This document shows positions 1 through 6,519 of a DNA stretch of 8,573 bases, one piece after another. The notes under the pieces were generated by a model, which was given only the letters and a program-made list of their open reading frames with translations, had not been told where the DNA came from and made no database searches. The translations under genes were made by a program, and so were the position numbers. The stretch spans positions 1 to 8,573 of the forward strand of contig CALEZI010000006.1 of NCBI GenBank assembly GCA_937928755.1. Reading direction: 5' to 3'. Every line of letters starts with the position of its first letter. The first letter of the stretch is position 1. The DNA is from an uncultured Rhodanobacteraceae bacterium. GTDB lineage: Bacteria > Pseudomonadota > Gammaproteobacteria > Xanthomonadales > SZUA-5.

Positions 1-17
1 GAGAGTAGGGTCATAGA

Positions 18-93
18 AGGTCACGTTGCCTGCGCAGCAGGCTACGTGACGCTGCCCATTGTCACGTAGCCTGCTGCGCAGGCAACGTGACCT
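18..93. repeat. REP-like pair in inverted orientation (BIME-like)
   Basis: Two copies of one palindromic unit lie head to head. The arms at 18-50 and 61-93 are perfect reverse complements (33 bp) around a 10-nt spacer at 51-60. Each arm is itself an imperfect palindrome with outer ends GTCACGT and ACGTGAC, an inner GCCTGC/GCAGGC stem and a 3-nt loop, so it can fold as two small hairpins or one large cruciform. Read in the unit's forward direction (61-92), the inner stem follows the tetranucleotide GTAG, the kind of head found on REPs mobilised by RAYT-type Y1 transposases. The pair lies about 100 nt beyond the kinase stop, where it could stabilise or end the operon mRNA. A related single copy is at 5125-5157. 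The stretch 94-189 shows nothing else. Confidence 0.85.
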
Positions 94-189
94 ACACACA
101 AATGCTCGACAATCAATGGTTTGGCATATGTTCCGTGAGCGAATAGATTGCAGCAAACACCCGGCGGCGGCTCGGCGCGTCGGCACCGG

Positions 190-2625
190 TCACTCTGCGC
201 AGCGCCCTGCCGCTTTCGCATAGTCCTCGGCCTGCGCTGGCGACAGCGCAACATCGGCGCGGATCCGCGCCAGCGCCGCATCCACCGCATCGCGCGCAGC
301 AGCGTCACGCCGGGTCAGGCAATCGATGACCGCCAGTACCAGCTCCGGCTCGGCGATGGCGGCGTCCTCGGCGCTGGCGGCACGGCGAACATCCCGAGCC
401 GACTCGGCCCGCTGCCGGGCCTCATCGAACTTGTCCATGGCCAGCAGGATCAACGCCAGATCGTTTTGCAGCGTGGCGCGATTGGGGTGCTGCGGCGGAT
501 ACAGCGCGTCGCCCTCGTCGGCGGCCTGGCGCATCACGCGCTCGGCGGCGGCGGCATCGCCGCGATGCAGGTTGGCCAGCGCCAGCGGGTGCGCGAGCAA
601 TGCGCGCACGCTGTGCGGCGCCTGGAAGACGCGCTGCGCGCGCTCCCAGCCCTGCTCGAAGTAGCCGAGCGCCTCGTTGTCGGCGCCGCGCCGCTGCGCG
701 TTGCGGCCGAGCATCCGCAGCAGGCGAATGCTGTCCGGGTGATCCGGGCCGTACAGTTGCTGAGTCAGCTGTTGCGCCTCGACCAGCGCCGCGAGGCCAC
801 CGGCTGCATCGCCCTGGGCGGTGCGGATATCGCCGAGGTTGCGCAAGGTATGCGCCAGTTGCGCCTGATCCGGATCCGGCATCGCGCGCAGGATCGCCAG
901 TGCCTGGTCAAATTCGACCAGCGCTTGCGGCCGGCGCCGCTGGTACTGATGCAGATTGGCCAGCGAACTATGCAGCTCTGCCTCGAAGGCGTCGCCGCGC
1001 AGTCCTTCGGCGGTACGCGCCGCCAGCACCGATTCCAGCGCCGCCTGCGCCTCCGGGTAATTGCCGAGGTCCTGCATCGCGATCGCCTGCGCGTGCAATG
1101 CGCGCAACTGGCCGTCGCTGTCATCCGCGCGGCGGAACGCGGCGGCAGCCTCGCCCAGCAGCGGAATCGCCTGGTTCGGCTTGGACAGTTCGATGTAAGT
1201 CGCCCCAACGGCCTCCAGCACGCGGGCGAGCACCGAAGGCGGCAGGTCCGTGGTAGCGCGGATGCGCTCGACGCTCTGGTCAAGTGCTTCGCTGAGCGTC
1301 AGCTCCTCGCCCTGCGCGCGCGACGGGTCGGCCTGGCCGATGACATCGACGATCAGCTCGGTCGCCTGCTCGGCGACCGCGCGCTCGTACTCGCTGCGCT
1401 TCAGTTCCTGATCGAGGCGCCAGACGAAGGCCGCAGTCAGCGTGAGCAACAGCGCCACTACGCCGAGAGCGCGCCAGCGCCGGCGCAGGAACTTGCGCCC
1501 GCGATACCACCAACCGCCGTCGCTGGCCCGCACCGGCTCGCCGTTGCGCCAGCGCTCCAGATCCGCGAGCAACGCATCGACGCTGGCGTAGCGTTGCGTC
1601 GGTTCCTTGCGCAGCGCGCGCAGGCATATCGACGACAGATCGCTGTCGATGCGGCGGGCATCGGTCCTGCCGCGTTCGCGCGCGATCCGGTCCGGCGCGG
1701 GCGGGTCCTGTTCCAGCACTGCGCGCAACAAGGCCGGGCCATCCAGCTGCGCAAACGGCGGCTCGCCGGTGAGCATCTCGAACAGCAGCACGCCGAGCTG
1801 GTAGACGTCCAGCGCGGCGGTGCTCGGCGTTCCCGCCACCTGCTCCGGCGCCGCATACCGCGGCGTCAGCGCGCGCGCGCCGGTCGCGGTGGCCGCCTGC
1901 TCCGAGAGCAGTCGGGCGATGCCAAAATCGAGCAGGTGCGGCACACCGTTGCGATCGACCAGCACGTTGGCCGGCTTGATGTCGCGATGCGCGACCAGCA
2001 TCTGGTGTGCGTAGGACACCGCCGCGGCGATGCGTTCGAACAGCCTCAGGCGCTCGTCGAGCGCAGTCTCGCGGCTACGCAGATATTGATCGAGCGGCTC
2101 GCCGTCGACGTATTCCATGACCAGATAGGGCACACCGTCGGCGCTCTCGCCGGCGTCGAGCAGACGCACGATGTGCGGATGCACCAGTCGCGCCAGGATT
2201 TCGCGCTCGGCGGCGAAGCGCCGGCGCCAGTCGGCATCGTGCAGCGAGCGGTCGATGACCTTGATCGCGACCTGACGGGTGAAGCGCCCGTCCGAGCGTT
2301 CGGCCAGCAGCACGCGCCCCATGCCGCCGCGACCGATCTCGCGCAACACGCGATAGCCGCGTTCGCCGCCCAGATCGGCTGGCAGCGCTTCCGCGGCCGC
2401 GATCTGATCGACGCGCAAGCCGGGACGGTCGCTCGCGCTGAGCATTTCCAGCAACTCGTCGACCAGGTCCGGATCGCTGCCGCGCAGCGTGTCCAGTTGC
2501 GCCATGCGTTCGGCGCCGTCGAGCGGATGCAGGCGGTCGAACGCCGCGCACAGGCGACGGTAGCGCTCGGCTTCGTCGCGCGACCGATCGCTCGGGTCTA
2601 GGGTTGCAGTGTCTTCAGCAGCCAC
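190..2625 (-). CDS. Membrane-anchored serine/threonine protein kinase with C-terminal TPR domain
   Basis: An 811-aa kinase expected to phosphorylate Ser/Thr on partner proteins, most likely the sigma factor encoded just upstream. Residues about 15-65 form the short N-terminal helical region usual in ECF-linked kinases. The kinase domain spans about 91-360: glycine loop GRGGMG (98-103), VAIK lysine K122, helix-C E140, HRDIKPAN catalytic loop (D215, N220), DFG D233, APE 259-261, and D273 in subdomain IX. All key residues are intact, so it should be active. An arginine-rich stretch (376-385) precedes one membrane helix (386-403), placing the kinase in the cytoplasm and the alpha-helical TPR-type region (about 460-760) in the periplasm. 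The GTG at 2625 is chosen because it is the only ATG/GTG/TTG in frame upstream of the conserved N-terminal region and has GGAG at 2640-2637. It overlaps the sigma gene by 28 nt, suggesting translational coupling. The signal sensed is unknown. Confidence 0.93.
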   Translation of the reverse strand: MAAEDTATLDPSDRSRDEAERYRRLCAAFDRLHPLDGAERMAQLDTLRGSDPDLVDELLEMLSASDRPGLRVDQIAAAEALPADLGGERGYRVLREIGRGGMGRVLLAERSDGRFTRQVAIKVIDRSLHDADWRRRFAAEREILARLVHPHIVRLLDAGESADGVPYLVMEYVDGEPLDQYLRSRETALDERLRLFERIAAAVSYAHQMLVAHRDIKPANVLVDRNGVPHLLDFGIARLLSEQAATATGARALTPRYAAPEQVAGTPSTAALDVYQLGVLLFEMLTGEPPFAQLDGPALLRAVLEQDPPAPDRIARERGRTDARRIDSDLSSICLRALRKEPTQRYASVDALLADLERWRNGEPVRASDGGWWYRGRKFLRRRWRALGVVALLLTLTAAFVWRLDQELKRSEYERAVAEQATELIVDVIGQADPSRAQGEELTLSEALDQSVERIRATTDLPPSVLARVLEAVGATYIELSKPNQAIPLLGEAAAAFRRADDSDGQLRALHAQAIAMQDLGNYPEAQAALESVLAARTAEGLRGDAFEAELHSSLANLHQYQRRRPQALVEFDQALAILRAMPDPDQAQLAHTLRNLGDIRTAQGDAAGGLAALVEAQQLTQQLYGPDHPDSIRLLRMLGRNAQRRGADNEALGYFEQGWERAQRVFQAPHSVRALLAHPLALANLHRGDAAAAERVMRQAADEGDALYPPQHPNRATLQNDLALILLAMDKFDEARQRAESARDVRRAASAEDAAIAEPELVLAVIDCLTRRDAAARDAVDAALARIRADVALSPAQAEDYAKAAGRCAE

Positions 2626-3158
2626 GCGCGCGCACTCTCCCACTTGCGGTTGACTGCGCTCGGGTGCAGTTCCAGCGCCGCCGCGGTCTGCTCGATGGTC
2701 AACCCGAGGAAATAACGCAACTCGACGATGCGCGCCTGCTCGGCATCCAGCGTCTCCAGCCGCCGCAGCGCGTCGTCGAGTTCGATCAGGTCGACATCCG
2801 GCCGGCTCGGCAGATCCAGCAGTTCGTCGAACTGCACGCGCTCCAGGCCAGACCCACGCTTGTCGGCCTGGCGCCGCCGCGAGCGGTCGATCAGCGCCTG
2901 GCGCATCGCGCGCGCCGCGCACCCGAAGAAGTGTCGGCGGTTGTCGAAATTCGGTTCGACATCACCGCACAGGCGGAACCACGCCTCATGCACCAGTTCG
3001 GTCGCCTGGATCGTCTGCCGCGACCACTCGCGCCCGAGTTGCAACGCGGCGAGGCCGCGCAGCTCATCGTAAAACCGACGCAGCAAGGCGTCGCCGGCGC
3101 CGGATTCGCCGCGATTCCACAAGGCCAGCAGGCTGTTGGTGTCGGCGGAGGTGGACAT
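2598..3158 (-). CDS. ECF RNA polymerase sigma factor, TIGR02999/Sigma70_ECF type, kinase-linked
   Basis: A 186-aa extracytoplasmic-function sigma factor that would direct RNA polymerase to a dedicated promoter set. Region 2 spans about residues 8-100, including TELVHEAWFRL (53-63) and the HFFGCAARAMRQALIDRSRRR stretch (77-97) for -10 recognition. A linker with acidic runs follows, then region 4 at about 124-182 with the helix-turn-helix around LTIEQTAAALELHPSAVNRKW (153-173). Family members usually begin a few residues before a LLxxWxxGxxxAxxxLxxxxYxELRxxA pattern, which fits the ATG at 3158; the reading frame stays open to 3341 but without family resemblance. The usual acidic DAED motif in region 2.2 is replaced by QATE (51-54). 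No anti-sigma factor gene is adjacent; the overlapping downstream gene is a Ser/Thr kinase, as in phosphorylation-controlled ECF groups. No Shine-Dalgarno sequence precedes the start. Confidence 0.93.
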   Translation of the reverse strand: MSTSADTNSLLALWNRGESGAGDALLRRFYDELRGLAALQLGREWSRQTIQATELVHEAWFRLCGDVEPNFDNRRHFFGCAARAMRQALIDRSRRRQADKRGSGLERVQFDELLDLPSRPDVDLIELDDALRRLETLDAEQARIVELRYFLGLTIEQTAAALELHPSAVNRKWESARAWLLKTLQP

Positions 3159-3165
3159 GTTTCGA

Positions 3166-3195
3166 ATATTACGCCCACACCGATCGAAGTTCGGT
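3166..3195 (-). promoter_or_regulatory. Candidate promoter of the sigma/kinase operon, possibly giving a leaderless mRNA
   Basis: On the minus strand, a near-consensus -10 hexamer TAATAT occupies 3171-3166, in otherwise GC-rich DNA. It is followed by exactly 7 nt (TCGAAAC) and then the ATG of the sigma gene, so transcription would begin at or within a base or two of the start codon. There is no Shine-Dalgarno sequence. The -35 region about 17 nt upstream (roughly 3189-3194) is a poor match to TTGACA, so an alternative sigma factor, possibly this one itself, or an activator might be needed. No start site has been measured. Confidence 0.45.
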
Positions 3196-3210
3196 GGCGG
3201 CGAGAAGCCG

Positions 3211-3317
3211 ACAGCGCCGACTGCAGGTCGGCGATCCCGAGCAGCTTTGCGGATCGCCGAGTTGTACTCGGCACGATCTGGCGGCAGGCAACAGCGCCAA
3301 CTGCAAGTCGGCGATCC
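3211..3317. repeat. Cluster of three alternating REP-like palindromes in the divergent gap
   Basis: Three 27-nt units share the start GGATCGCCGA: minus strand at 3237-3211, plus strand at 3251-3277, minus strand at 3317-3291. Units 1 and 3 are identical at 25 of 27 positions with an 80-nt period; unit 2 matches unit 1 at 19 of 27. Each forms a hairpin with a 6-bp stem and 5-nt loop: GCCGAC/GTCGGC (3216-3232), GCCGAG/CTCGGC (3256-3272) and GCCAAC/GTCGGC (3296-3312, one mismatch that becomes a G-U pair in minus-strand RNA). The sixth base pair is swapped from C-G to G-C between units 1 and 2, preserving pairing. Alternating orientation is the arrangement of a BIME. The cluster lies between two divergent genes, about 40 nt from the candidate sigma promoter, so a regulatory role is possible. 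Confidence 0.8.
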
Positions 3318-3356
3318 GATAAGCTCGCGGTACTTCCCCACTCAGGCCGCACCATC

Positions 3357-5072
3357 ATGTCCGCCTTGCCCCGCCTCTTGTGCCTGGTCGCAGGCTGTCT
3401 CTTCGGTTCGATAGCGACAGCAGCCGACGTGGTCGCCGACTACGTCGATGCCTGGCTCGACATGTTCCCATCGCGAGCCACCGCTGCCGGTCGCTACGGC
3501 AGCGACGATCGGCTGGAAAAGCTCGATGTCAACGCGCGCGCAGCCTGGATCGAACTCAACGAAGCCAGCCTGTCGGCGATAAAGACCGAGCTCGCGGGCC
3601 AGCCCGAATCGGCGCGGCGCATCGATCTGGAGCTGCTGCAACGCCAGGTCCAACAGGAGCTGCTGGAATGGCGCGACAGCGACCGCCCGGGCAACGACCC
3701 ACTGTTCTGGACCGAGCCGCTGAGCCAGGCGACGCTCTACCTGGTCTTGCGCCGGGATCGTGCGGCCAGCGAGCGACTGACTTTGGCCGCGCGCCGAACC
3801 GAGCAGATTCCGCGACTGGTCGATGAAGCGATTGTGGCGCTGGCCGGGGCCAGGGCCGCGGCGGTGGTTCCCCAGCATGCAGTCGAGGCCGCATCGCGCT
3901 TGCGGGCGCTGGCGAGCTTCTACCGCGAAGGCCTGCCGCAGGCGGAGGGCGCGCCGGCAGCGCTGAAGCATCGGTTGCAGGAGGCAGGCGTGACTGCGGC
4001 CCGCGCCATCGAGAATCTGGCGCAACGCGCGAATGAACTGGCTACGGTTGGCAGCGCCGATTTCCGACTGGGACCGAAGTACGCGGAGCGCTTTCGCATG
4101 GTCACCGGCATCACATCGCCGGTCAGCGAAGTTCTTGCTCAGGCACGCATCGATCTCGCCGAGAAACGCCAGGAGGCCGCCGCATATGGACGCGGCGCGT
4201 GGCCAACGCTGCGCGCGGGCGTGCAGATGCCGTTGGATGACGCCGAGGTGCTGCGTCAGCTGTTCAAGCAGATCGAAGCGGCGCGGCCAACGTCGACCGC
4301 CGAACTGGTGGCGCAGTACACCGCCGACACCGACGCTGCGTTTGCTTTTGCCGCACAGCACGATCTGATGACCCTTCCCGAACCGCGCTCGCTGGTGATC
4401 GGCACCGCTCCGGTTTGGCTCGGTGGCCAGAGCGTGGGCGGGGTCTATCCCGCCGGGCCCTTCGCGCCGGACGCAGAAACGCTGTTCCTGCTGCCCAACA
4501 TTGCGGATGACGCCCCGGATGCCGCCAAGGCGCGCTTCTTCAGCGCGTTCAACAACGGCTTCAACCGGATGATCGTGCCGCATGAACTGGTTCCCGGCCA
4601 TTACGTGCAACTGAAAGTAGCGGCGAAGCAGGAACACGTCGTTCGCAGCCTGTTCGGCGATGGCGTCTACACCGAAGGCTGGGGCAGCTTTTCCGAACGA
4701 CTGATGCTCGACCTCGGCTGGGGCGGCGAACCGGAACGACTGGCGCACTACAAGAAACAACTGGAGAACATTGCGCGCCTGATCGCCGACATCGTGGTGC
4801 ATGAAGAAAACTGGGACGAGCAGCAATTGGCGCGTTTCCTCACGGAGGAGGCGCTGCTCGATGCCCAGTTCGCGTCGAACATGTGGCGTCGCGCGATGCT
4901 GACCTCGCCACAGTTGACCACCTACCATCTGGGCTATCGCGAAATTCACGCGATCTGGTTGCAGTGGCGTCGGCAGCACCCCGATCGCCCGCTGCGCGAG
5001 TTCGTCGACGGCATGCTGGCCCTGGGCGCGGTACCCGTTCGAGAGTATGCGAAGGTCATGCTGCAGCCGTAA
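3357..5072 (+). CDS. Exported DUF885 family protein, putative metallopeptidase
   Basis: A 571-aa protein of the DUF885 family (Pfam PF05960, placed among the zincin-like peptidases), normal in length. The N-terminus has one arginine and a hydrophobic core, then TAA|D near residue 23, a plausible signal-peptidase I site, so it should act in the periplasm or outside the cell. HELVPGH at 409-415 provides the two histidines and catalytic glutamate (H409, E410, H415). EGW at 440-442, in YTEGWGSFSERL, is the conserved downstream motif, and E440 is the likely third metal ligand. Substrates of DUF885 proteins are not well defined; a peptidase role is inferred from the motif. The ATG at 3357 is chosen because the signal peptide begins there; no clear Shine-Dalgarno sequence precedes it. 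A VAGC sequence ending at C14 could be a weak lipobox, making it a lipoprotein instead. It is transcribed away from the sigma operon and converges with the next gene. Confidence 0.9.
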   Translation: MSALPRLLCLVAGCLFGSIATAADVVADYVDAWLDMFPSRATAAGRYGSDDRLEKLDVNARAAWIELNEASLSAIKTELAGQPESARRIDLELLQRQVQQELLEWRDSDRPGNDPLFWTEPLSQATLYLVLRRDRAASERLTLAARRTEQIPRLVDEAIVALAGARAAAVVPQHAVEAASRLRALASFYREGLPQAEGAPAALKHRLQEAGVTAARAIENLAQRANELATVGSADFRLGPKYAERFRMVTGITSPVSEVLAQARIDLAEKRQEAAAYGRGAWPTLRAGVQMPLDDAEVLRQLFKQIEAARPTSTAELVAQYTADTDAAFAFAAQHDLMTLPEPRSLVIGTAPVWLGGQSVGGVYPAGPFAPDAETLFLLPNIADDAPDAAKARFFSAFNNGFNRMIVPHELVPGHYVQLKVAAKQEHVVRSLFGDGVYTEGWGSFSERLMLDLGWGGEPERLAHYKKQLENIARLIADIVVHEENWDEQQLARFLTEEALLDAQFASNMWRRAMLTSPQLTTYHLGYREIHAIWLQWRRQHPDRPLREFVDGMLALGAVPVREYAKVMLQP

Positions 5073-5124
5073 ATCAGGTTGGCCCAAAGCGCCTCCGGGA
5101 CAGGGTTCGCAACAACCTCCGCGT

Positions 5125-5157
5125 GTCACGTAGTCAGCGGACGCGGACAACGTGACC
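5125..5157 (+). repeat. Single REP-like palindrome in the convergent gap
   Basis: This element begins GTCACGTAG (5125-5133) and ends CAACGTGACC (5148-5157), exactly as the unit at 61-92 does. The 14-nt core at 5134-5147 is different in sequence yet still self-complementary: TCAGCG pairs with CGCGGA with one mismatch. It sits 53 nt after the DUF885 stop and 15 nt beyond the end of the converging oxidoreductase gene, where a hairpin could act on transcripts from both sides. There is no T-tract on either strand, so it is not a classic intrinsic terminator. Confidence 0.75.
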
Positions 5158-5171
5158 TGCGAGATGGCCCC

Positions 5172-6230
5172 TCACCGTACCCGCGCGTAAGTCACCCCGG
5201 TCAACTTGCGCACGAAGTCGGCGCCCATCAGCAGCGAAGGCGTGTAGAAGCCACTGTGCGGGTCGGTGCTGGTGGCCAGGTGGTGGGCGATGCGCAGCGC
5301 AGATTCTGCGGTCAGGTCGTAACCGTTGGGCGTGGTCAGGGTCGCCGCGCGGACCTCGCCGCGTGGGTTGCGCACCTCGCCGTAGACATGCGCTCGCGTA
5401 TCTTCGCGACGCTCCGCAGAAGGGCCCTTGATGCTGGCCTCGACGCGCCGCTTCAGGAACCACTGCACCGGCGACAACCCGAGCAGCGGCGTGAACCAGC
5501 GCAGACGCCGCAAACCGCTGATGGTCCGCGGCGGCAGCGCCATGTACACCTCGATATTCGGAATCCCGGTGCTGATGAAGGCGGTGTAGACATCGCCCCA
5601 GGGAATGGTAACGGCCTGACGATTGCCGTTGGGAAAAGCGAACTCGCGCTTCTTGTAACCGAGCGGCACGCGCAGCAGTTCGCCGTCGCGCCGCACGCGT
5701 CCGCCCTTGCCCATGCCCTCGACGCTGGTCAGCGCGGTGCCGCGACTCGGTCCCCCGCCGGCATCAAAGGCGAGTACCAGTTCACTGGCATCGGGCAGGT
5801 CGAACTTGAGCATCGCCGCCAGGCAGTCGGTAGGTACGACATCGAAGCCGACGCCGGGCACCAGCGCAACCTTGCGCTTGCGCGCCGCACTGTCGTTGGC
5901 ATGGGCGTAGGCGAAGACATCTATTTCGCCGGTGATGTCGAGGTAATGGCATCCGACCTGCAGGCAAGCGGCGATCATCGGCGCGGCAGTGGCCGAAAAT
6001 GGCCCCGCACAATGCAGCACTGCGCGCATGCCATCGAGGCCGCGCCGCAAGGCCTGGGTATCGGACAGATCGAAACTGCGAAACGGCAACCCGAATTCCA
6101 GCGCCAGTGACTCGGTGCGGTCCGGATCGCGACCCGCCACCACCGGCTTGTATCCGGCTGCTGCCGCGCGCTCCAGCACCAGGCGCCCGGTGTACCCATA
6201 GGCGCCATAGACCATCCACGCATCCGCCAT
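5172..6230 (-). CDS. Saccharopine dehydrogenase-like NAD(P)-binding oxidoreductase
   Basis: A 352-aa protein with an N-terminal Rossmann fold of the saccharopine dehydrogenase NADP-binding family (Pfam PF03435). The nucleotide-binding loop is GAYGYTG (9-15), and AGRD at 32-35 ends the second strand, where an arginine often contacts the NADP 2'-phosphate. HCAGPF (73-78), YLDITGE (96-102) and PGVGFDVVPTD (125-135) are conserved blocks of this family, which also includes the mycobacterial trans-acting enoyl reductases. No membrane segment is evident, so it is probably cytoplasmic. The true substrate cannot be read from the sequence; true lysine-pathway saccharopine dehydrogenase is unlikely because no lysine genes are nearby and such proteins are now assigned varied roles. 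The ATG at 6230 is supported by a strong GGGAGG 4 nt upstream and by the Rossmann loop beginning right after it. It is monocistronic in this window. Confidence 0.9.
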   Translation of the reverse strand: MADAWMVYGAYGYTGRLVLERAAAAGYKPVVAGRDPDRTESLALEFGLPFRSFDLSDTQALRRGLDGMRAVLHCAGPFSATAAPMIAACLQVGCHYLDITGEIDVFAYAHANDSAARKRKVALVPGVGFDVVPTDCLAAMLKFDLPDASELVLAFDAGGGPSRGTALTSVEGMGKGGRVRRDGELLRVPLGYKKREFAFPNGNRQAVTIPWGDVYTAFISTGIPNIEVYMALPPRTISGLRRLRWFTPLLGLSPVQWFLKRRVEASIKGPSAERREDTRAHVYGEVRNPRGEVRAATLTTPNGYDLTAESALRIAHHLATSTDPHSGFYTPSLLMGADFVRKLTGVTYARVR

Positions 6231-6234
6231 GCTG

Positions 6235-6240
6235 CCTCCC
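6235..6240 (-). promoter_or_regulatory. Strong ribosome binding site of the oxidoreductase gene
   Basis: GGGAGG on the minus strand followed by CAGC and the ATG at 6230. This is the best Shine-Dalgarno match at any of the five genes and fixes the start codon, although the frame stays open a further 110 codons upstream. Confidence 0.75.
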
Positions 6241-6286
6241 CGCCGCACGCTCGACAAGCGGGGGTATGGTACGGCTTGCGAAGGCT

Positions 6287-6310
6287 GGTGGGAGCGACCT
6301 TGTGTCGCCA
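6287..6310 (+). repeat. GGAG-headed REP-like element
   Basis: GGTGGGAGCGACC followed by TTGTGTCGCCA, with a GCGAC/GTCGC stem (6294-6298 with 6304-6308) and a 5-nt loop. The GTGGGAGCGAC...GTCGC pattern resembles an abundant REP type remembered from Xanthomonadaceae and Pseudomonas genomes. It lies about 60 nt upstream of the oxidoreductase start codon. Only one copy is seen in this window, so membership in a family is from recollection of the pattern. Confidence 0.55.
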
Positions 6311-6342
6311 GCCCTGACAATCTCCGTTCGCTGAATCCGTGG

Positions 6343-6519
6343 CGACACCGTCCGTCCTGAGCGTTTCGCCCGCGCTTTTCCGGGGAAACAGTCGAAGGAC
6401 GCGGACTTGACGGTGGTCTTTCGTGGACCGCGGAATGCAACAAGACGCGCCGCAGCCCGCGCCCTTCGACTGTTCCCCGCTCGCAGGCTCGCGGGAAACG
6501 CCCAGGACGAACGGAGTCG
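6343..6519. repeat. Long imperfect inverted repeat, MITE-like or paired REP units
   Basis: The arms are 6343-6407 and 6454-6519, about 65 nt each, around a 46-nt spacer (6408-6453). They match closely at both ends. The outer part CGAC-CCGT-CGTCCTG-GCGTTTC has three substitutions. The inner part GGGGAA(A)CAGTCGAAGG-CGCGG-CT has a one-base indel and two substitutions. The middle of the arms has diverged. The CCGTTCGTCCTG... and ...GTCGAAGG ends recall a repeat widespread in bacterial genomes. No transposase is present. Direct target-site duplications are not obvious, so a non-autonomous element is only one explanation; two inverted copies of a longer REP-type unit would look the same. Confidence 0.7.

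Noticed and set aside
148..2601. Very long plus-strand open frame (about 817 codons) opposite the kinase gene
   Set aside because: It is the antisense shadow of a high-GC gene. The translation is arginine/glutamine/alanine-rich with no family motif, while the minus strand has a complete kinase with all catalytic residues.
2625..2922. Upstream extension of the kinase frame by 99 codons
   Set aside because: It lies wholly inside the sigma factor gene in another frame and shows no homology-like pattern. The GTG at 2625 with GGAG fits the family N-terminus.
3342..5150. About 602-codon minus-strand open frame opposite the DUF885 gene
   Set aside because: An antisense shadow of the DUF885 coding sequence. 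It has no recognisable domain and covers the true gene from end to end.
5125..5157. Intrinsic terminator between the convergent genes
   Set aside because: The hairpin is plausible, but neither strand has a T-tract after it, and the sequence ends match the REP unit at 61-92.
5172..6230. Lysine-pathway saccharopine dehydrogenase
   Set aside because: Only the NADP-binding fold is shared. There are no lysine genes nearby, and the family contains many enzymes of other function, so a specific name is not supported.
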